From Archivesica marissinica (taxonomy: Eukaryota > Mollusca > Bivalvia > Venerida > Vesicomyidae): DNA of 64,000 bases. The stretch covers positions 89,477,833-89,541,832 of the forward strand of contig CM026386.1 in assembly GCA_014843695.1 (NCBI GenBank). The letters are read 5' to 3'. Below are positions 22,813-33,615 of this stretch, in pieces. The first letter of the stretch is position 1. Every line of letters begins with the position of its first letter. The position numbers and the translations under genes are program-made. A model generated the notes under the pieces. It saw only the letters and a list, made by a program, of their open reading frames with translations, was not told the origin of the DNA and did no database searches.

Positions 22813-23187
22813 GGTGTAGACTGAGGACACCTGATTTTTGCAGCCAACTGAGGACACCATTATGCGAGCAACGTATGACCTTCAACATTCACATACATAC
22901 TCTATGGTGTATTTACAACTCATACGGCTATTCATTTTTGTTCTAAAACGTAGGGGTAAGAACATGACATTTTACCTGAAAATGGGTACTTTTGCTAGAA
23001 ACACTTCGCACTGAGGACAAACCTATCTCCGAGGACAGTCTAACCACTGAGGACGAGTTGCACACAGACAATGAGGACTTCACACACCGTTGTCTGAGGA
23101 CATGATTCACAAAGTATAATTATATTGTTTCTCTTTCAATACAAGAACACATATTTGATAAAAACATATTATTCTAACCTTTTTATA

Positions 23188-23263
23188 AGAGGAGTACATG
23201 CATCATTATATGCTGATGACTTGGTACTATGATGCAAAGAGGAGCACGCTACCACAGTCACAC
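23188..23263 (+). pseudogene. Reverse transcriptase fragment (YADD box) in the left arm
   Basis: Reads IRGVHASLYADDLVL, stop, CKEEHATTVT. The YADD catalytic box is at 23209-23220. The fragment closely parallels KAALYADDLVMWCVEEHATTAT of the LINE at 4217-8331, with a TGA in place of its TGG. The reverse complement sits in the right arm at about 23599-23675. Confidence 0.75.
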
Positions 23264-23598
23264 AGTTGTCTAGAATATACCAATGCCTCCGACTCTGCTT
23301 TGCACTTGTTATACAGTGTATTCCAGTGGATGCACTTGGCTGTTTCTGTGTTGCCGCTAGGGTAGTAAATGGCAATACCAGCCCCACCGTCCTGAATGAC
23401 ATTGGTTACATAACCATCAGTATAGACATAGTCCAGGCTTCTGATGGGTATAGTTCACAGATCATGGCTAGAGTCTGGTTACGCTTGGTATTGTCATATT
23501 CAGTTCCCTGCTCAAGGTATGGTGTAAATTGTCACTAGCGATATGTCATATTCTATATTCAGCCCATGCGGTGAGTATCAAGGCCTCTTGTATCCTCA
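23264..23598 (-). pseudogene. RNase H fragment of the same LINE type in the foldback loop
   Basis: On the minus strand the loop reads YTDGYVTNVIQDGGAGIAIY, then YPSGNTETAKCIHWN and NKCKAESEALV. This parallels VYTDGSATRAVAKGGAGVYV and the following YGAEVQALE segment of the LINE at 4217-8331. The catalytic aspartate of YTDG and the glutamate of AESEAL are visible. The piece is in the opposite orientation to the left-arm RT fragment and continuous with the right-arm one. The foldback therefore probably grew around a LINE remnant. Confidence 0.7.
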
Positions 23599-25222
23599 GT
23601 GTGACTGTGGTAGCGTGCTCCTCTTTGTATCATAGTACCAAGTCATCAGCATATAATGATGCATGTACTCCTCTTATAAAAAGGTTAGAATAATATGTTT
23701 TTATCAAATATGTGTTCTTGTATTGAAAGAGAAACAATATAATTATACTTTGTGAATCATGTCCTCAGACAACGGTGTGTGAAGTCCTCATTGTCTGTGT
23801 GCAACTTGTCCTCAGTGGTTAGACTGTCCTCGTAGATAGGTTTGTCCTCAGTGCGAAGTGTATCTAGCAAAAGTACCCATTTTCAGGTAAAATGTCATGT
23901 TCTTACCCCTACGTTTTAGAACAAAAATGAATAGCCGTATGAGTTGTAAATACACCATAGAGTATGTATGTGAATGTTGAAGGTCATACGTTGCTCGCAT
24001 AATGGTGTCCTCAGTTGGCTGCAAAAAATCAGGTGTCCTCAGTCTACACCACGTGCACGTGCGCACGCTTGCGTGCGTGCGTGCGTGTGTGCGCGCGTGC
24101 TCGCGTGCGCGTGTGCGTGTGTGTGTTTTTATAATTTAGTTTAATTATTATAATATAGTTTATTGTTATAATATAGTTTATTGTTATAATATAGTTTACC
24201 GTTACACATTGTTTATTGTAACATAGTTTTTGTTACAAATAGATAATAAAAATTTAATTTACAGTTTCTTATGTGTTTCATTATCACAAATTCATAGTGT
24301 CAACATATTCAAAAATGACAATTACCTTTCTACGGTCTCTGCAATTGATTTAGCATGCTGTCTTGCTGAAATAACATGTTAACAGGGTATTAGTTTAAGC
24401 TTTAAAAAAAAACAACAACAACAAAAATGACTGCGAAAGAAGCTTTAACAACTTTATTAATCACCCTGCGGATGAAAGCATATATGGAATCATTCATGTT
24501 GGGAAAGAGAAACGAGAGTATCCCAGAGAAAACCCAATTGTGAAAAGAAGTTTTAACAACTTATATGAATCACTCTCACTGGTGGGAATGAAAGTATACA
24601 TGCAGTCATTCATGATCGAGCTAAAATAAATATGTATAAACTAATTAAATATCATTGGTACAATAGGAGAGACGAACAGAATGGTCTACAAACTGTTAAG
24701 ATAACGACATAAATGCGGTCATTACAGCTATGTAGTAAAGGGAAATAACCCTTTTTTATGTTGCAGATAGGAAAGTTTACGAGTTAATTCTCTTAGTCCA
24801 TCACTAACGAAATGCTAATCCCTGCGCTAATCGGACAGCCCTATGTTACAATCCCTCATGTTGGTAAATATACATGTATATTTTTTACTTAATAGTATTT
24901 GAGAGTAGATCTTCTAACATATACGAAATACGTAAACACCGCTTTATGATGAAAGGGAGACAACCCCATTCGTTTTACTACATACATTCGAAGTTCGAAC
25001 ACACCATTGAATCATTAAACAATGTTTAAAAATGTATGGCATACACGCGTTCAAAAGTGAAATTAAGATTTCATATAACTGTCATCCGCGCTCCTGAGTT
25101 GACGTTTGTTTGTCAATGGAACGAATACTAAACGAGCGATATGTTCGATTAGAGATAGTTAGAAATATCTACATTTATTAGAATGCAATCAGTTGAATAG
25201 AAATTTCAATACTCTGATACAT

Positions 25223-25271
25223 TGTCTGTCTGTCTGGATGACTGACTGCCTGCCTGCCTGTCTGTCTGTTC

Positions 25272-25306
<35 letters not shown>

Positions 25307-25462
25307 CGTCCGTCCGTCCGTCCGTCCGTCTGTCTTTCCGTCCGTCCGTCCGTCTGTCCGTCCGTCCGTCCGTCCGTCTGTCTGTCTGTCTGTCCGGCTG
25401 TCTGTCTGTCTGTCTGTCCGGCTGTCTGTCTGTCTGTATGTCTGTATGTCTGTCTGTCCGAA
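25223..25462. repeat. (TCTG/TCCG)n tetranucleotide microsatellite
   Basis: About 240 bases of tctg units with long interspersed blocks of tccg units, flanked by tgcctgcctgcc and tgtatgtctgta variants. It is open in all frames because of composition. Confidence 0.97.
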
Positions 25463-26375
25463 CCTTCTATTCTAAAAAATCAAGCGCACCTTATCAATAT
25501 ATCTGATAGGATCTAAAAATGTCGTAGCTCCCATCTAATTTATACGCATATAGGATTAATTGCAACAGGAATAGCAGACGGAATGTCTGGAAAATGCAAT
25601 GTCAAAAATGAGAACGAAATATTTATTTCGCTATAAATCCCGACATGTTTGCTTATCAGGTCAAATCAAAGGTATTTTCCAAATATTTCGCCTTTGAAAC
25701 ATTCGGCTCGTTTCAAGTTTGATTTATTTGACATCTTGACACGCGTACATTTTGACGCGCAAACCCCACGTTGTATCTCCGCTCAATTAGTGTATAATGG
25801 TGAAGCTGCAACCGGAAAACGCGCTTAAGTCACGTGAGGGCATTTGGAATACATTCTTGAGGTATGATAAGACACTAATTCAGAATGACGGTCAATTGAT
25901 CAACCGTTAAACAATCATTTATCGCGCCACAGTCTATAACGTTAGCTGGCCTAATCATGTCATCCTTTTATATGCGACTGAACCTGACACGTTCATTCAT
26001 GGAATAAAGTGGCTTATTAGTCGGCAAGCATGGTTAATTAAGATCCACAATGATATCAATTAATTATATGACTGCTGATTTGAATAGCTGTTGATTGGCG
26101 ACGTTCCTACAGAAGCTTAATACGATAGCAAATAATTCCCGATGACTCATGTAACTCGACTTGAAAGACTCATTGGTGTTCGAATCTCCGTTTATTATAT
26201 GTATATATAATAGAACTGAGATGCCTTTAGGTACAACATAACACAAACACATAACTAAATCATGAGACAAGTTAAAGCGAAACTCCACCAGTGAAAACGT
26301 AAATTTCTACAGAATGGTATATATATATATATATACAACTAATTTACTATATTGAAATATGTACATATCTCATCT
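25463..26375. other. Unassigned spacer
   Basis: No domain or RNA recognised. It contains a short (AT)n run at about 26318-26335 and an isolated CACGTG box near 25831. Confidence 0.45.
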
Positions 26376-26774
26376 TCATACAGGTAGAACTTCGTTATAT
26401 GGGTTTTTAATTAGATTGACGCCTGTCGTAAAAGGGCAGAATGAAATGTTTTTATTATGGGGTAACTCCATCCTGATTGAAATTAAGCCCATTAGATATG
26501 AACACGTTCTCATAAATAGAATGTTGTGACCATTGGTAAAGTTTATAAGGCTGTGTGACAGTTCGTGACACAGTGTTGACAACACATGGTCCGTTGAATA
26601 ATGATTATTTAAATTAAGCACAATATCTACAGGCACTTTCTGTCCACTATTTGTATCCATTTTAAATAATGTGTATCCATATTTATGAACTTGTCCATTA
26701 TTTTCCAAACGAACTGTCAGTTTCTTGAACGGTACTAATCTCTGAGCGATCGTTGAAACAATAATCTGTAGTGC
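26376..26774 (-). CDS. Exon with SprT-like zinc metallopeptidase motif
   Basis: A minus-strand frame that follows a strong acceptor (ttttattttatttcag, ending at 26775) in phase 0 and runs 132 codons to a stop at 26376. Landmarks are VRLENNGQVHKYGYTLFKMD, a hydrophobic VPVDIVLNLN strand, then LSTLCHELSHSLINFTNGHN followed by ILFMRTCSYL. HELSH is an HExxH zinc site, and the downstream G-H with F/W nearby fits SprT/Spartan- or WLM-like peptidases, where a third histidine or acidic ligand completes the zinc site. No ATG-bearing first exon is identified upstream. It may be the last exon of a small gene or a transposon-derived peptidase. Substrate unknown. Confidence 0.5.
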   Translation of the reverse strand, partial: ALQIIVSTIAQRLVPFKKLTVRLENNGQVHKYGYTLFKMDTNSGQKVPVDIVLNLNNHYSTDHVLSTLCHELSHSLINFTNGHNILFMRTCSYLMGLISIRMELPHNKNISFCPFTTGVNLIKNPYNEVLPV

Positions 26775-28957
26775 CTGAAATAAAATAAAAAGATATACGT
26801 TTTAATAAACTGTAAAATATTATGCAAGATGTTACACAAAATTCATATGAAATAAAATTACAGTTAACTCTCGTAAGTAGGTCAAATTAAGTTTTTCTCT
26901 CGGTATCATAAAATAGTGTGTCACTTGTATGGGACAGCCCAGGTGTTGAAACCGCAAGCAATTTGAGATAGATGCAATAGCATATTTAAATGTAATAATG
27001 ACATCTCTGTAGCGCAATCGATATTCGCAAGCTATATGAGAGGCGTAGCATCACAATATGCACAGCATATATATGATATGAGGCAGATGTTCGATGTATG
27101 CCTAACTATGCATGCACTACCATTACATTTACAAATGTGGCGATACAAACTGCTCTTACATGCCGTAATGCATACTGCATAATGAAATCAATTTGTAAGA
27201 CTTAATTTAGAACATCTTGTATGTACGTTCAATAATGTGTCATTATGTTTGAACGAACGCTACTAGACTAAGTATACTATGTGAATGATAAAACAATAGT
27301 ATTTAATAATAACATGGCTTATTTTGTGTCCTTCTATTTTCTACCAACAGAAAGGCAGGAAGACACTGTGGCTTACAATAATCTGCAGCTTCACAACTTG
27401 TCTACCTAAGTCCTCACTGAATGGGAAGAAAGACGTATACCAATGTATAAAACTGCAGCAATCAACACTACTATAGTTATATATCTGCGGCATAATGTTA
27501 TGTGTGATCTTCACTGGTCGTCACTGTGAAAACGGGACCAAATGAGAAAACTTCATTACTCGATATTTTAATGTTTTCTTAATGTTTAAACTTAATGTAT
27601 GACACATGTAATATTGTTGTATTTTACATCGGATTCCATACTATTCTACAATGAATAAACGCATTACACTCTTGGCAATACAATACATCTGCTAATTATA
27701 CATACTGCTTAATTTCGTCAAGATGCATTTTCCTAATCACAATTTTGCTGAATTTTGTAATATGTCTATCTCTATCTAGACACCCATTTGTATATCGTGT
27801 AGAAATATCAGACATGGTAATATGATAATATATGTGATTGAGTGATCGCCCTTTAATGCTAACTGTACTTGTACATATGGAATAGGTTGCAACACAGCCA
27901 TTAAAACGTATCTACCTGACGAATATATTAAACTAATTTTACATATATCTGTATATAGTATATTTAGGAGTGGAATTGTCCCCAATTCACATAGAAATTG
28001 GAAGGTATGAACGCCCTAGTTACAATGTGCCATTTATACATTAGAACTATCTAAATATATAAACAAAATTAAGCGATCAACTTATTGTTCTGCTTATCCT
28101 TACCCTAATGAGCAAGATGCCTAATCCTGTTTTAATATACGTCAACGACTCTATTCGTACCATTGTAAATACTGTATGTTTTAGTTCATGTTTGTTTAGG
28201 ATTAATAAGAAATAGCTGTTAGTTAGTTAGTTAGTTCACTTCACTCTCGATCTGATCTTTTAAAATATTAATCTTAATCTGCACAGTAGTTCCCTTTTTT
28301 CAGGTCAGTGCTCGAAACATATGTATTTTATATCTTTATATCTATATTTATTAAGAATTTAATAAACTATTTATTGGTGTCATGTTTTAAATTTGTTGAT
28401 GAAATCTACTGTAATTATGTTATATATTCTTAATGCAATACTCAATAGGATGTCAATGAGGAATGTGTCAGTTCATCACTGCTTCAGTTACTATCAGTGT
28501 TATGCATACATGTACCTGACATTCCATCAACATCAGTAGCAGGTGTGATAGCAAGCTTCATAACAAATGTACCAACACTACTGCAGGTAGATAGATGTAC
28601 ATGCCGAATGTGCACATGCCATATAACCCGACTGGTATCCAAACAAGCACTCTCGGACACGAACTGCAATTATTACAGACATTAGGTTTTAATCACATAT
28701 GGATTGTTCAAGGAGTAGGAGATGTAGACATAATTTTAGCAAACTTTAGACAACGGTTATAATAACTTATAAATTATGATACTTATTTACAAGATTGGAA
28801 TAGGCAGTTAGACAATTCAACAAGAGATCGTAGAATTGTTTATGGATGTTTGAAACTGTATTCTGTAACACAATTCATATAACTTTAGAAGAGGTATGAT
28901 TGCTATGTGGCATACCACAATCAATAGGTTGAATATATGCATGATAAAAGCAACTCG
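26775..28957. other. Unassigned spacer
   Basis: About 2.2 kb of unique AT-rich DNA. A plus-strand open frame at 28497-28685 with a CTCRMCTC cysteine cluster has no splice or start support. A run of tagttagttagttagt is near 28216. Confidence 0.45.
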
Positions 28958-30510
28958 TCTAGTGTGTGGTGTACTGGAAGCTCACGGGGAACTCGCCTAG
29001 TGTGTGATGGGGAGATATGTACTAGAAGCTCACGAGGAACTCGCCTAGTGTGTGATGGGGAGATATGTACTTGAAGCTCCCGGGAAACTCGTCTAATGTG
29101 TGATGGGGAGATATGTACTGGGAGCTCACGGACAACTCGCCTAGTGTGTGATGGGGAGATATGTACTGGGAGCTCACGGGCAACTCGTCTAGTGTGTGAT
29201 GGGGAGATATGTACTGGGAGCTCACGGGCACTCGCCTAGTGTGTGATGGGGAGATATGTACTGGGAGCTCACGGGCAACTCGCCTAGTGTGTGATGGGGA
29301 GATATGTACTGGGAGCTCACGGGCAACTCGCCTAGTGTGTGATGGGAGATATGTACTGGGAGCTCACGGGAAACTCGCTAGTGTGTGTTAGGGTGGGGAG
29401 ATAGCGTGTACTGGGAGTCTCAGGGGCAACTCGCCTAGTGTGTGATGGGGAGATATGTACTGGGAGCTCACGGGCAACTCGCCTAGTGTGTGATGGGGGA
29501 TATAGATGGGAGCTCACGGCAACTCGCCTAGTGTGTGATGGAGATAAGTACTGGGAGCTACGGGCAAATGCTAGTGTGTGATGGGAGATATGTACTGGGA
29601 GCTCAGGGCAACTCGCCTAGTGTGTGATGGGGAGATATGTACTGGGAGCTCACGGGCAACTCGCCTAGTGTGTGATGGGGAGATATGTACTGGGAGCTCA
29701 CGGGCAACTCGCCTAGTGTGTGATGGGGATATATGGGGAGATATGTACTGGGAGCTCACGGGCAACTCGCCTAGTGTGTGATGGGGAGATATGTACTGGG
29801 AGCTCACGGGCAACTCGCCTAGTGTGTGATGGGGAGATATGTACTGGGAGCTCACGGGCAACTCGTCTAGTGTGTGATGGGAGATATGTACTGGGAGCTC
29901 ACGGGCAACTCGTCTAGTGTGTGATGGGGTGATATGTACTGGGAGCTCATGGGCAACTCGCCTAGTGTGTGATGGGGAGATATGTACTGGGAGCTCACGG
30001 GCAACTCGCCTAGTGTGTGATGGGGAGATATGTACTGGGAGCTCACGGGCAACTCGCCTAGTGTGTGATGGGGAGATATGTACTGGGAGCTCACGGGCAA
30101 CTCGCCTAGTGTGTGATATATGTACTGGGAGCTCACGGGCAACTCGCCTAGTGTGTGATGGGGATATATGTACTGGGAGCTCACGGGGAACTCGCCTAGT
30201 TTGTGATGGGGAGATATGTACTGGGAGCTCACGGGCAACTCGCCTAGTGTGTGATGGGGAGATATGTACTGGGAGCTCACGGGCAACTCGCCTAGTGTGT
30301 GATGGGGAGATATGTACTGGGAGCTCACGGGGAACTGCCTAGTGTGTGATGGGAGATATGTACTGGGAGCTCACGGGGAACTCGCCTAGTGTGTGATGGG
30401 TAGATATGTACTGGGAGCTCACGGGGAACTAGCCTAGTGTGTGATGGGGAGATATGTACTGGGAGCTCACGGGCAACTCGCCTAGTGTGTGATGGGAATA
30501 TATGTACTGG
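28958..30510. repeat. 48-bp minisatellite, about 32 copies
   Basis: The unit ggagatatgtactgggagct plus cacgggcaactcgcctagtg and tgtgatgg repeats every 48 bases. The region 29370-29600 has many single-base losses in neighbouring copies, which looks like uncorrected sequencing error or local degeneration. Open frames on both strands arise from the multiple-of-three period. Confidence 0.96.
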
Positions 30511-30696
30511 GCTGTCCAATTTGCCGACCTACAAGATATTAACGCTGTGTTAGCAACAAATCCACTACTGTCACCGTACATTAAAATAACACCACAATAC
30601 CGCTATGTTAGGATAGCCAATTGTCGAAAATAGGGAGTCCGTTATAATATTTTGGTTCAGTGTTCAATAAGATACAATTGTGTATATGGACATGTA

Positions 30697-30835
30697 TGCA
30701 GACGTCATTACGTTCGGCACAACCTTCCTTATGCCCTGCATAAACTTCGTTATGTGGTGTGCACACTTCATTATGTTAAATGTAAACGTCATTATGTTTG
30801 GTATTATGCTTAAAAACCGTCATTATGTTCAAAGG
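30697..30835. repeat. Short diverged copy of the 42-bp repeat family
   Basis: cgtcattacgttcggcacaa, tgcataaacttcgttatgtg and cgtcattatgtttggtatta match the degenerate flanks of the 42-bp array at 47660-48745. The two loci therefore share an ancestral dispersed element. Confidence 0.7.
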
Positions 30836-31147
30836 AAGACCTGGTATTGTTGCTCAATGCTCCATTATACTATGTGAACTTGTTGTGGTAGCAAGTACCA
30901 ACAACAGACTAGAAGATGTGTTGTTGACTGCTTCAATACTACAGTAGATTAGAGAACGATATTAAAACACAGTGATAAACAGACTAATGACTGGCCAGGT
31001 TTAGTCTACGCGTATTGTAGTTCCCAATATTATAGTTTCAACAATGCACACAATTACACATATTAAAATACAGAACAAAAATATAATGAAAAACACTTCT
31101 TTTTTGGGAGTCCAGTGGAGAAATACACATAATATAAGTCATATTGA

Positions 31148-31722
31148 GTTAGCACATGTATTGGTTGAGGTATTCCGGTACTTGGAGAAGGGTTAGTACA
31201 TGTATTAGTTGAGGTACTCCGGTACTTGGAGAAGGGTTAGTACATGTATTGGTTGAGGTATTCCGGTACTTGGAGAAGGGTTAGTACATGTATTAGTTGA
31301 GGTACTCCGGTACTTGGAGAAGGGTTAGTACATGTATTGTTTGAGGTACTCCGGTACTTGGAGAAGGGTTAGTACATGCATTGTTTGAGGTACTCCGGTA
31401 CTTGGAGAAGGGTTAGTACATGTATTGTTTGAGGTACTCCGGTACTTGGAGAAGGGTTAGTATATGTATTGGTTGAGGTACTCCGGTACTTGGAGAAGGG
31501 TTAGTACATGTATTGTTTGAGGTACTCCGGTACTTGGAGAAGGGTTAGCACATGCATTGGTTGAGGTACTCCGGTACTTGGAGAAGGGTTAGTACATGTA
31601 TTGTTTGAGGTACTCCGGTACTTGGAGAAGGGTTAGTATATGTATTGGTTGAGGTACTCCGGTACTTGGAGAAGGGTTAGTACATGCATTGGTTGAGGTA
31701 CTCCGGTACTTGGAGAAGGGTT
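31148..31722. repeat. 44-bp minisatellite, left part
   Basis: The unit ggtactccggtacttggaga plus agggttagtacatgtattgg and ttga repeats at 44 bases, about 13 copies. The same unit resumes at 35517 on the other side of the DIRS-like element. The last copy breaks at gggtta (31717-31722). Confidence 0.95.
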
Positions 31723-32349
31723 AATATTAACTGAATTCACAGTGGAACCACTTAGATCTAAAATAACTCTACGATCTGTCACAGCTATTTTAGGCACCGA
31801 ATTTAATGGAGATATGAGTAAGTTATGTGTAAACGGGTTGTTCTTGAAGGGACCAATAATCGCACCACAGTTCATTTCTTTGACTAGATAATTTCCTATT
31901 TCTACTGGATAATCTGTAGCACCTTTATAATTCTTATACTTCCAAATTTCCTTAACAGGTAACATAGTATCTTCGTTACCCGTAAAGCCCAATGGAAAAC
32001 CAAATTCTATCAAATCACAAACTAAACTATCATTGTAATCAAATAACTGCAACAAGGAACGCAAATATTCTGTATTAATTTTTTCATTCACTCTGATGCG
32101 ACAGCCTTCCAAATTGTATTTCCCGGATCTTTTGACCTGTTCATGCAAACTAATGTTGTCTTCAACTAACGAAAAGGAGGGGCACCCTTTTATGTTGGAA
32201 CACGTCCGACATGAAATATGGTGATCTGTGATATGTGGACAATCTTGAATATGAGCTGACGCTATACTGTCCTTTTTAAAACAAAATGATGGGATGAAGG
32301 TATCTTCTATTTTGTGCTCCTTTGACCATTTGTTCATTAATGATCTATG
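31723..32349 (-). pseudogene. DIRS-type reverse transcriptase N-terminal part
   Basis: Starts three codons after the gag stop in the same frame, with an ATG at 32337. Early cysteines/histidines (CPHITDHHISCRTC) precede the RT entry region: LIEFGFPLGFTGNE, YPVEIGNYLVKEMNCGAIIG (about 31869), PFTHNLLISPLNSVPKI and DRRVILDLSGSTVNSVN, where the first RT motif ends. This arrangement (a basic helix, GAI-GP, then SPLN-VPK and RVI-DLS) is characteristic of DIRS-type RTs. The open frame continues into the minisatellite, which merely adds repeat-derived residues. The catalytic YxDD region is missing, so the fragment is inactive. Confidence 0.75.
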
Positions 32350-33615
32350 TCATGCCAACGTATGCGGGCAAGCCGTGGAGCTTTCCGGGTGTGCCAGTTT
32401 AACTTTGTCTTTCTGCCAGCAGGTTGCACAGATATGTTGTGCAAACTTACGATTACCTCTAATAACAGTGGTGTGACTAAATTTATGATCACACCTGTTC
32501 CTTTGATATAAGGAGCAAAACCAAATGTGGGAATCTGCATCACCTTCCGGAGCCAGTTTGTTAAAGGTATTATAGGATGTGACCCCCGAGGTTCTCTTAT
32601 AGGGCTTGGCACTCTGATACATAGAAGATCTTCCAGCTGACCTATTTAACAGCACAAATTCAAGATATGTGAAGTCATCTGACCAGTCTTTTTCACCCAG
32701 TTCAATTTCTCTGAGCACGGCTGCATAATATGATTTTAAGCTTTTGAAATCATGCGATGTATTTAGGTACATAATTCTTTTTAATAAGGCAATACGGCCT
32801 CTATGTTCTATCGATTTAATTTTTGTGTTTGAGATTGTTTCTAGTTCCCCCGCTACAAATAAATTTAGATCTAAACTTTCAAAGGAAACGTGTTGACTGA
32901 CAAATTCATATCGTAATTGGGAATGGGGGTAGTTTTGTCTATGTTTTACTTTGTCTGATGACTTTCTACAAATACCTGATTTTTTCTTGGAATGAATTTG
33001 TGTTTTGCTTTTCTTGAACATATTACAATGCACAGAGGAATTATCGCCATCTGTGGCATCACTGAAACTATCGGTATCCGAACTATCGGAACTGTCCGAA
33101 TTTGTATGAGTATCCGAATCCAATAGGCCTAGATGTTTTACTTGACGCACAACTTTCTTTTTTAAAGAATTAGATTGTCTCAAATATTTTAGTGTAATAC
33201 ATGTATCTTCATTTTTCAATGCTCTAGACGTATTCGTGGATTTTAAAGATAAATGTGAGTGTGATAAACTCAAAACTTTCAGGTCGCTCACTTCCTTCCT
33301 GGCTTTCTGCAGTTCCTGTCTGAGACATTGTTTCTCCTTCTCCTTCTGCAAGGCCTGTTTTTCTTTTTTAAGCTGCTCTAGCTCGTTCAACATTTCCGCC
33401 GTTTCCGCATCATCTCCCGACTCCGGATCACTTTCTGGAAAATAACTTGGTAAATCTGGTTTTACCTCACGCACTGGAGAAAAACCAGATTCACCTCGAT
33501 CCGCCCCATCTTTACAAAGTTTAGTATGCGACTCATACTGAATCCCGTCACCATGATGTAACTGTTTGTAGTCTACACGACCCCCGTTACGTAAATATTG
33601 TGCCATAACTAGCAC
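32350..33615 (-). CDS. Gag-like protein of a DIRS-type element
   Basis: A 421-residue intact frame. It has an acidic N-terminal region, a coiled coil at roughly residues 77-113 (LEQLKKEKQALQKEKEKQCL), and a serine/aspartate-rich patch (about 165-192, SDSSDSSDTDSFSDATDGDN). A helical core follows (about 225-330, with FVAGELETI and GRIALLKRIMYL). The C terminus is cysteine/histidine rich: WFCSLYQRNRCDHKFSH, then HICATCWQKD and HPESSTACPH. This C-terminal pattern matches the zinc-binding tail of gag-like ORFs in molluscan DIRS-type elements. It would coat element RNA and assemble particles. The frame being intact suggests recent activity of the family, although this copy lacks the rest of pol. 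Confidence 0.72.
   Translation of the reverse strand: MLVMAQYLRNGGRVDYKQLHHGDGIQYESHTKLCKDGADRGESGFSPVREVKPDLPSYFPESDPESGDDAETAEMLNELEQLKKEKQALQKEKEKQCLRQELQKARKEVSDLKVLSLSHSHLSLKSTNTSRALKNEDTCITLKYLRQSNSLKKKVVRQVKHLGLLDSDTHTNSDSSDSSDTDSFSDATDGDNSSVHCNMFKKSKTQIHSKKKSGICRKSSDKVKHRQNYPHSQLRYEFVSQHVSFESLDLNLFVAGELETISNTKIKSIEHRGRIALLKRIMYLNTSHDFKSLKSYYAAVLREIELGEKDWSDDFTYLEFVLLNRSAGRSSMYQSAKPYKRTSGVTSYNTFNKLAPEGDADSHIWFCSLYQRNRCDHKFSHTTVIRGNRKFAQHICATCWQKDKVKLAHPESSTACPHTLA

Larger units (their letters stand above)
21827..25026. mobile_element. Foldback element with 1.4-kb inverted arms
   Basis: The left arm 21827-23263 (starting aacattgtttaatgattcaa) is the near-perfect reverse complement of the right arm 23599-25026 (ending ttgaatcattaaacaatgtt). 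They are separated by a 335-base loop. Small indels make the arms 1437 and 1428 bases. Each arm holds SINE-like segments, an A/T-rich run of ctatattataacaataaa repeats, a CA/CG microsatellite, seven TGAGGAC motifs and a reverse transcriptase fragment. No clear target-site duplication is visible. It is either a foldback-type transposon or an inverted duplication. Arm identity implies recent origin or ongoing gene conversion. Confidence 0.88.

Noticed and set aside
25193..25516. Serine/cysteine/leucine-rich frame
   Set aside because: Translation of the TCTG/TCCG microsatellite.
28990..30519. Repeat-encoded frames on both strands
   Set aside because: Products of the 48-bp array with the same artefact; several are broken where copies lose single bases.
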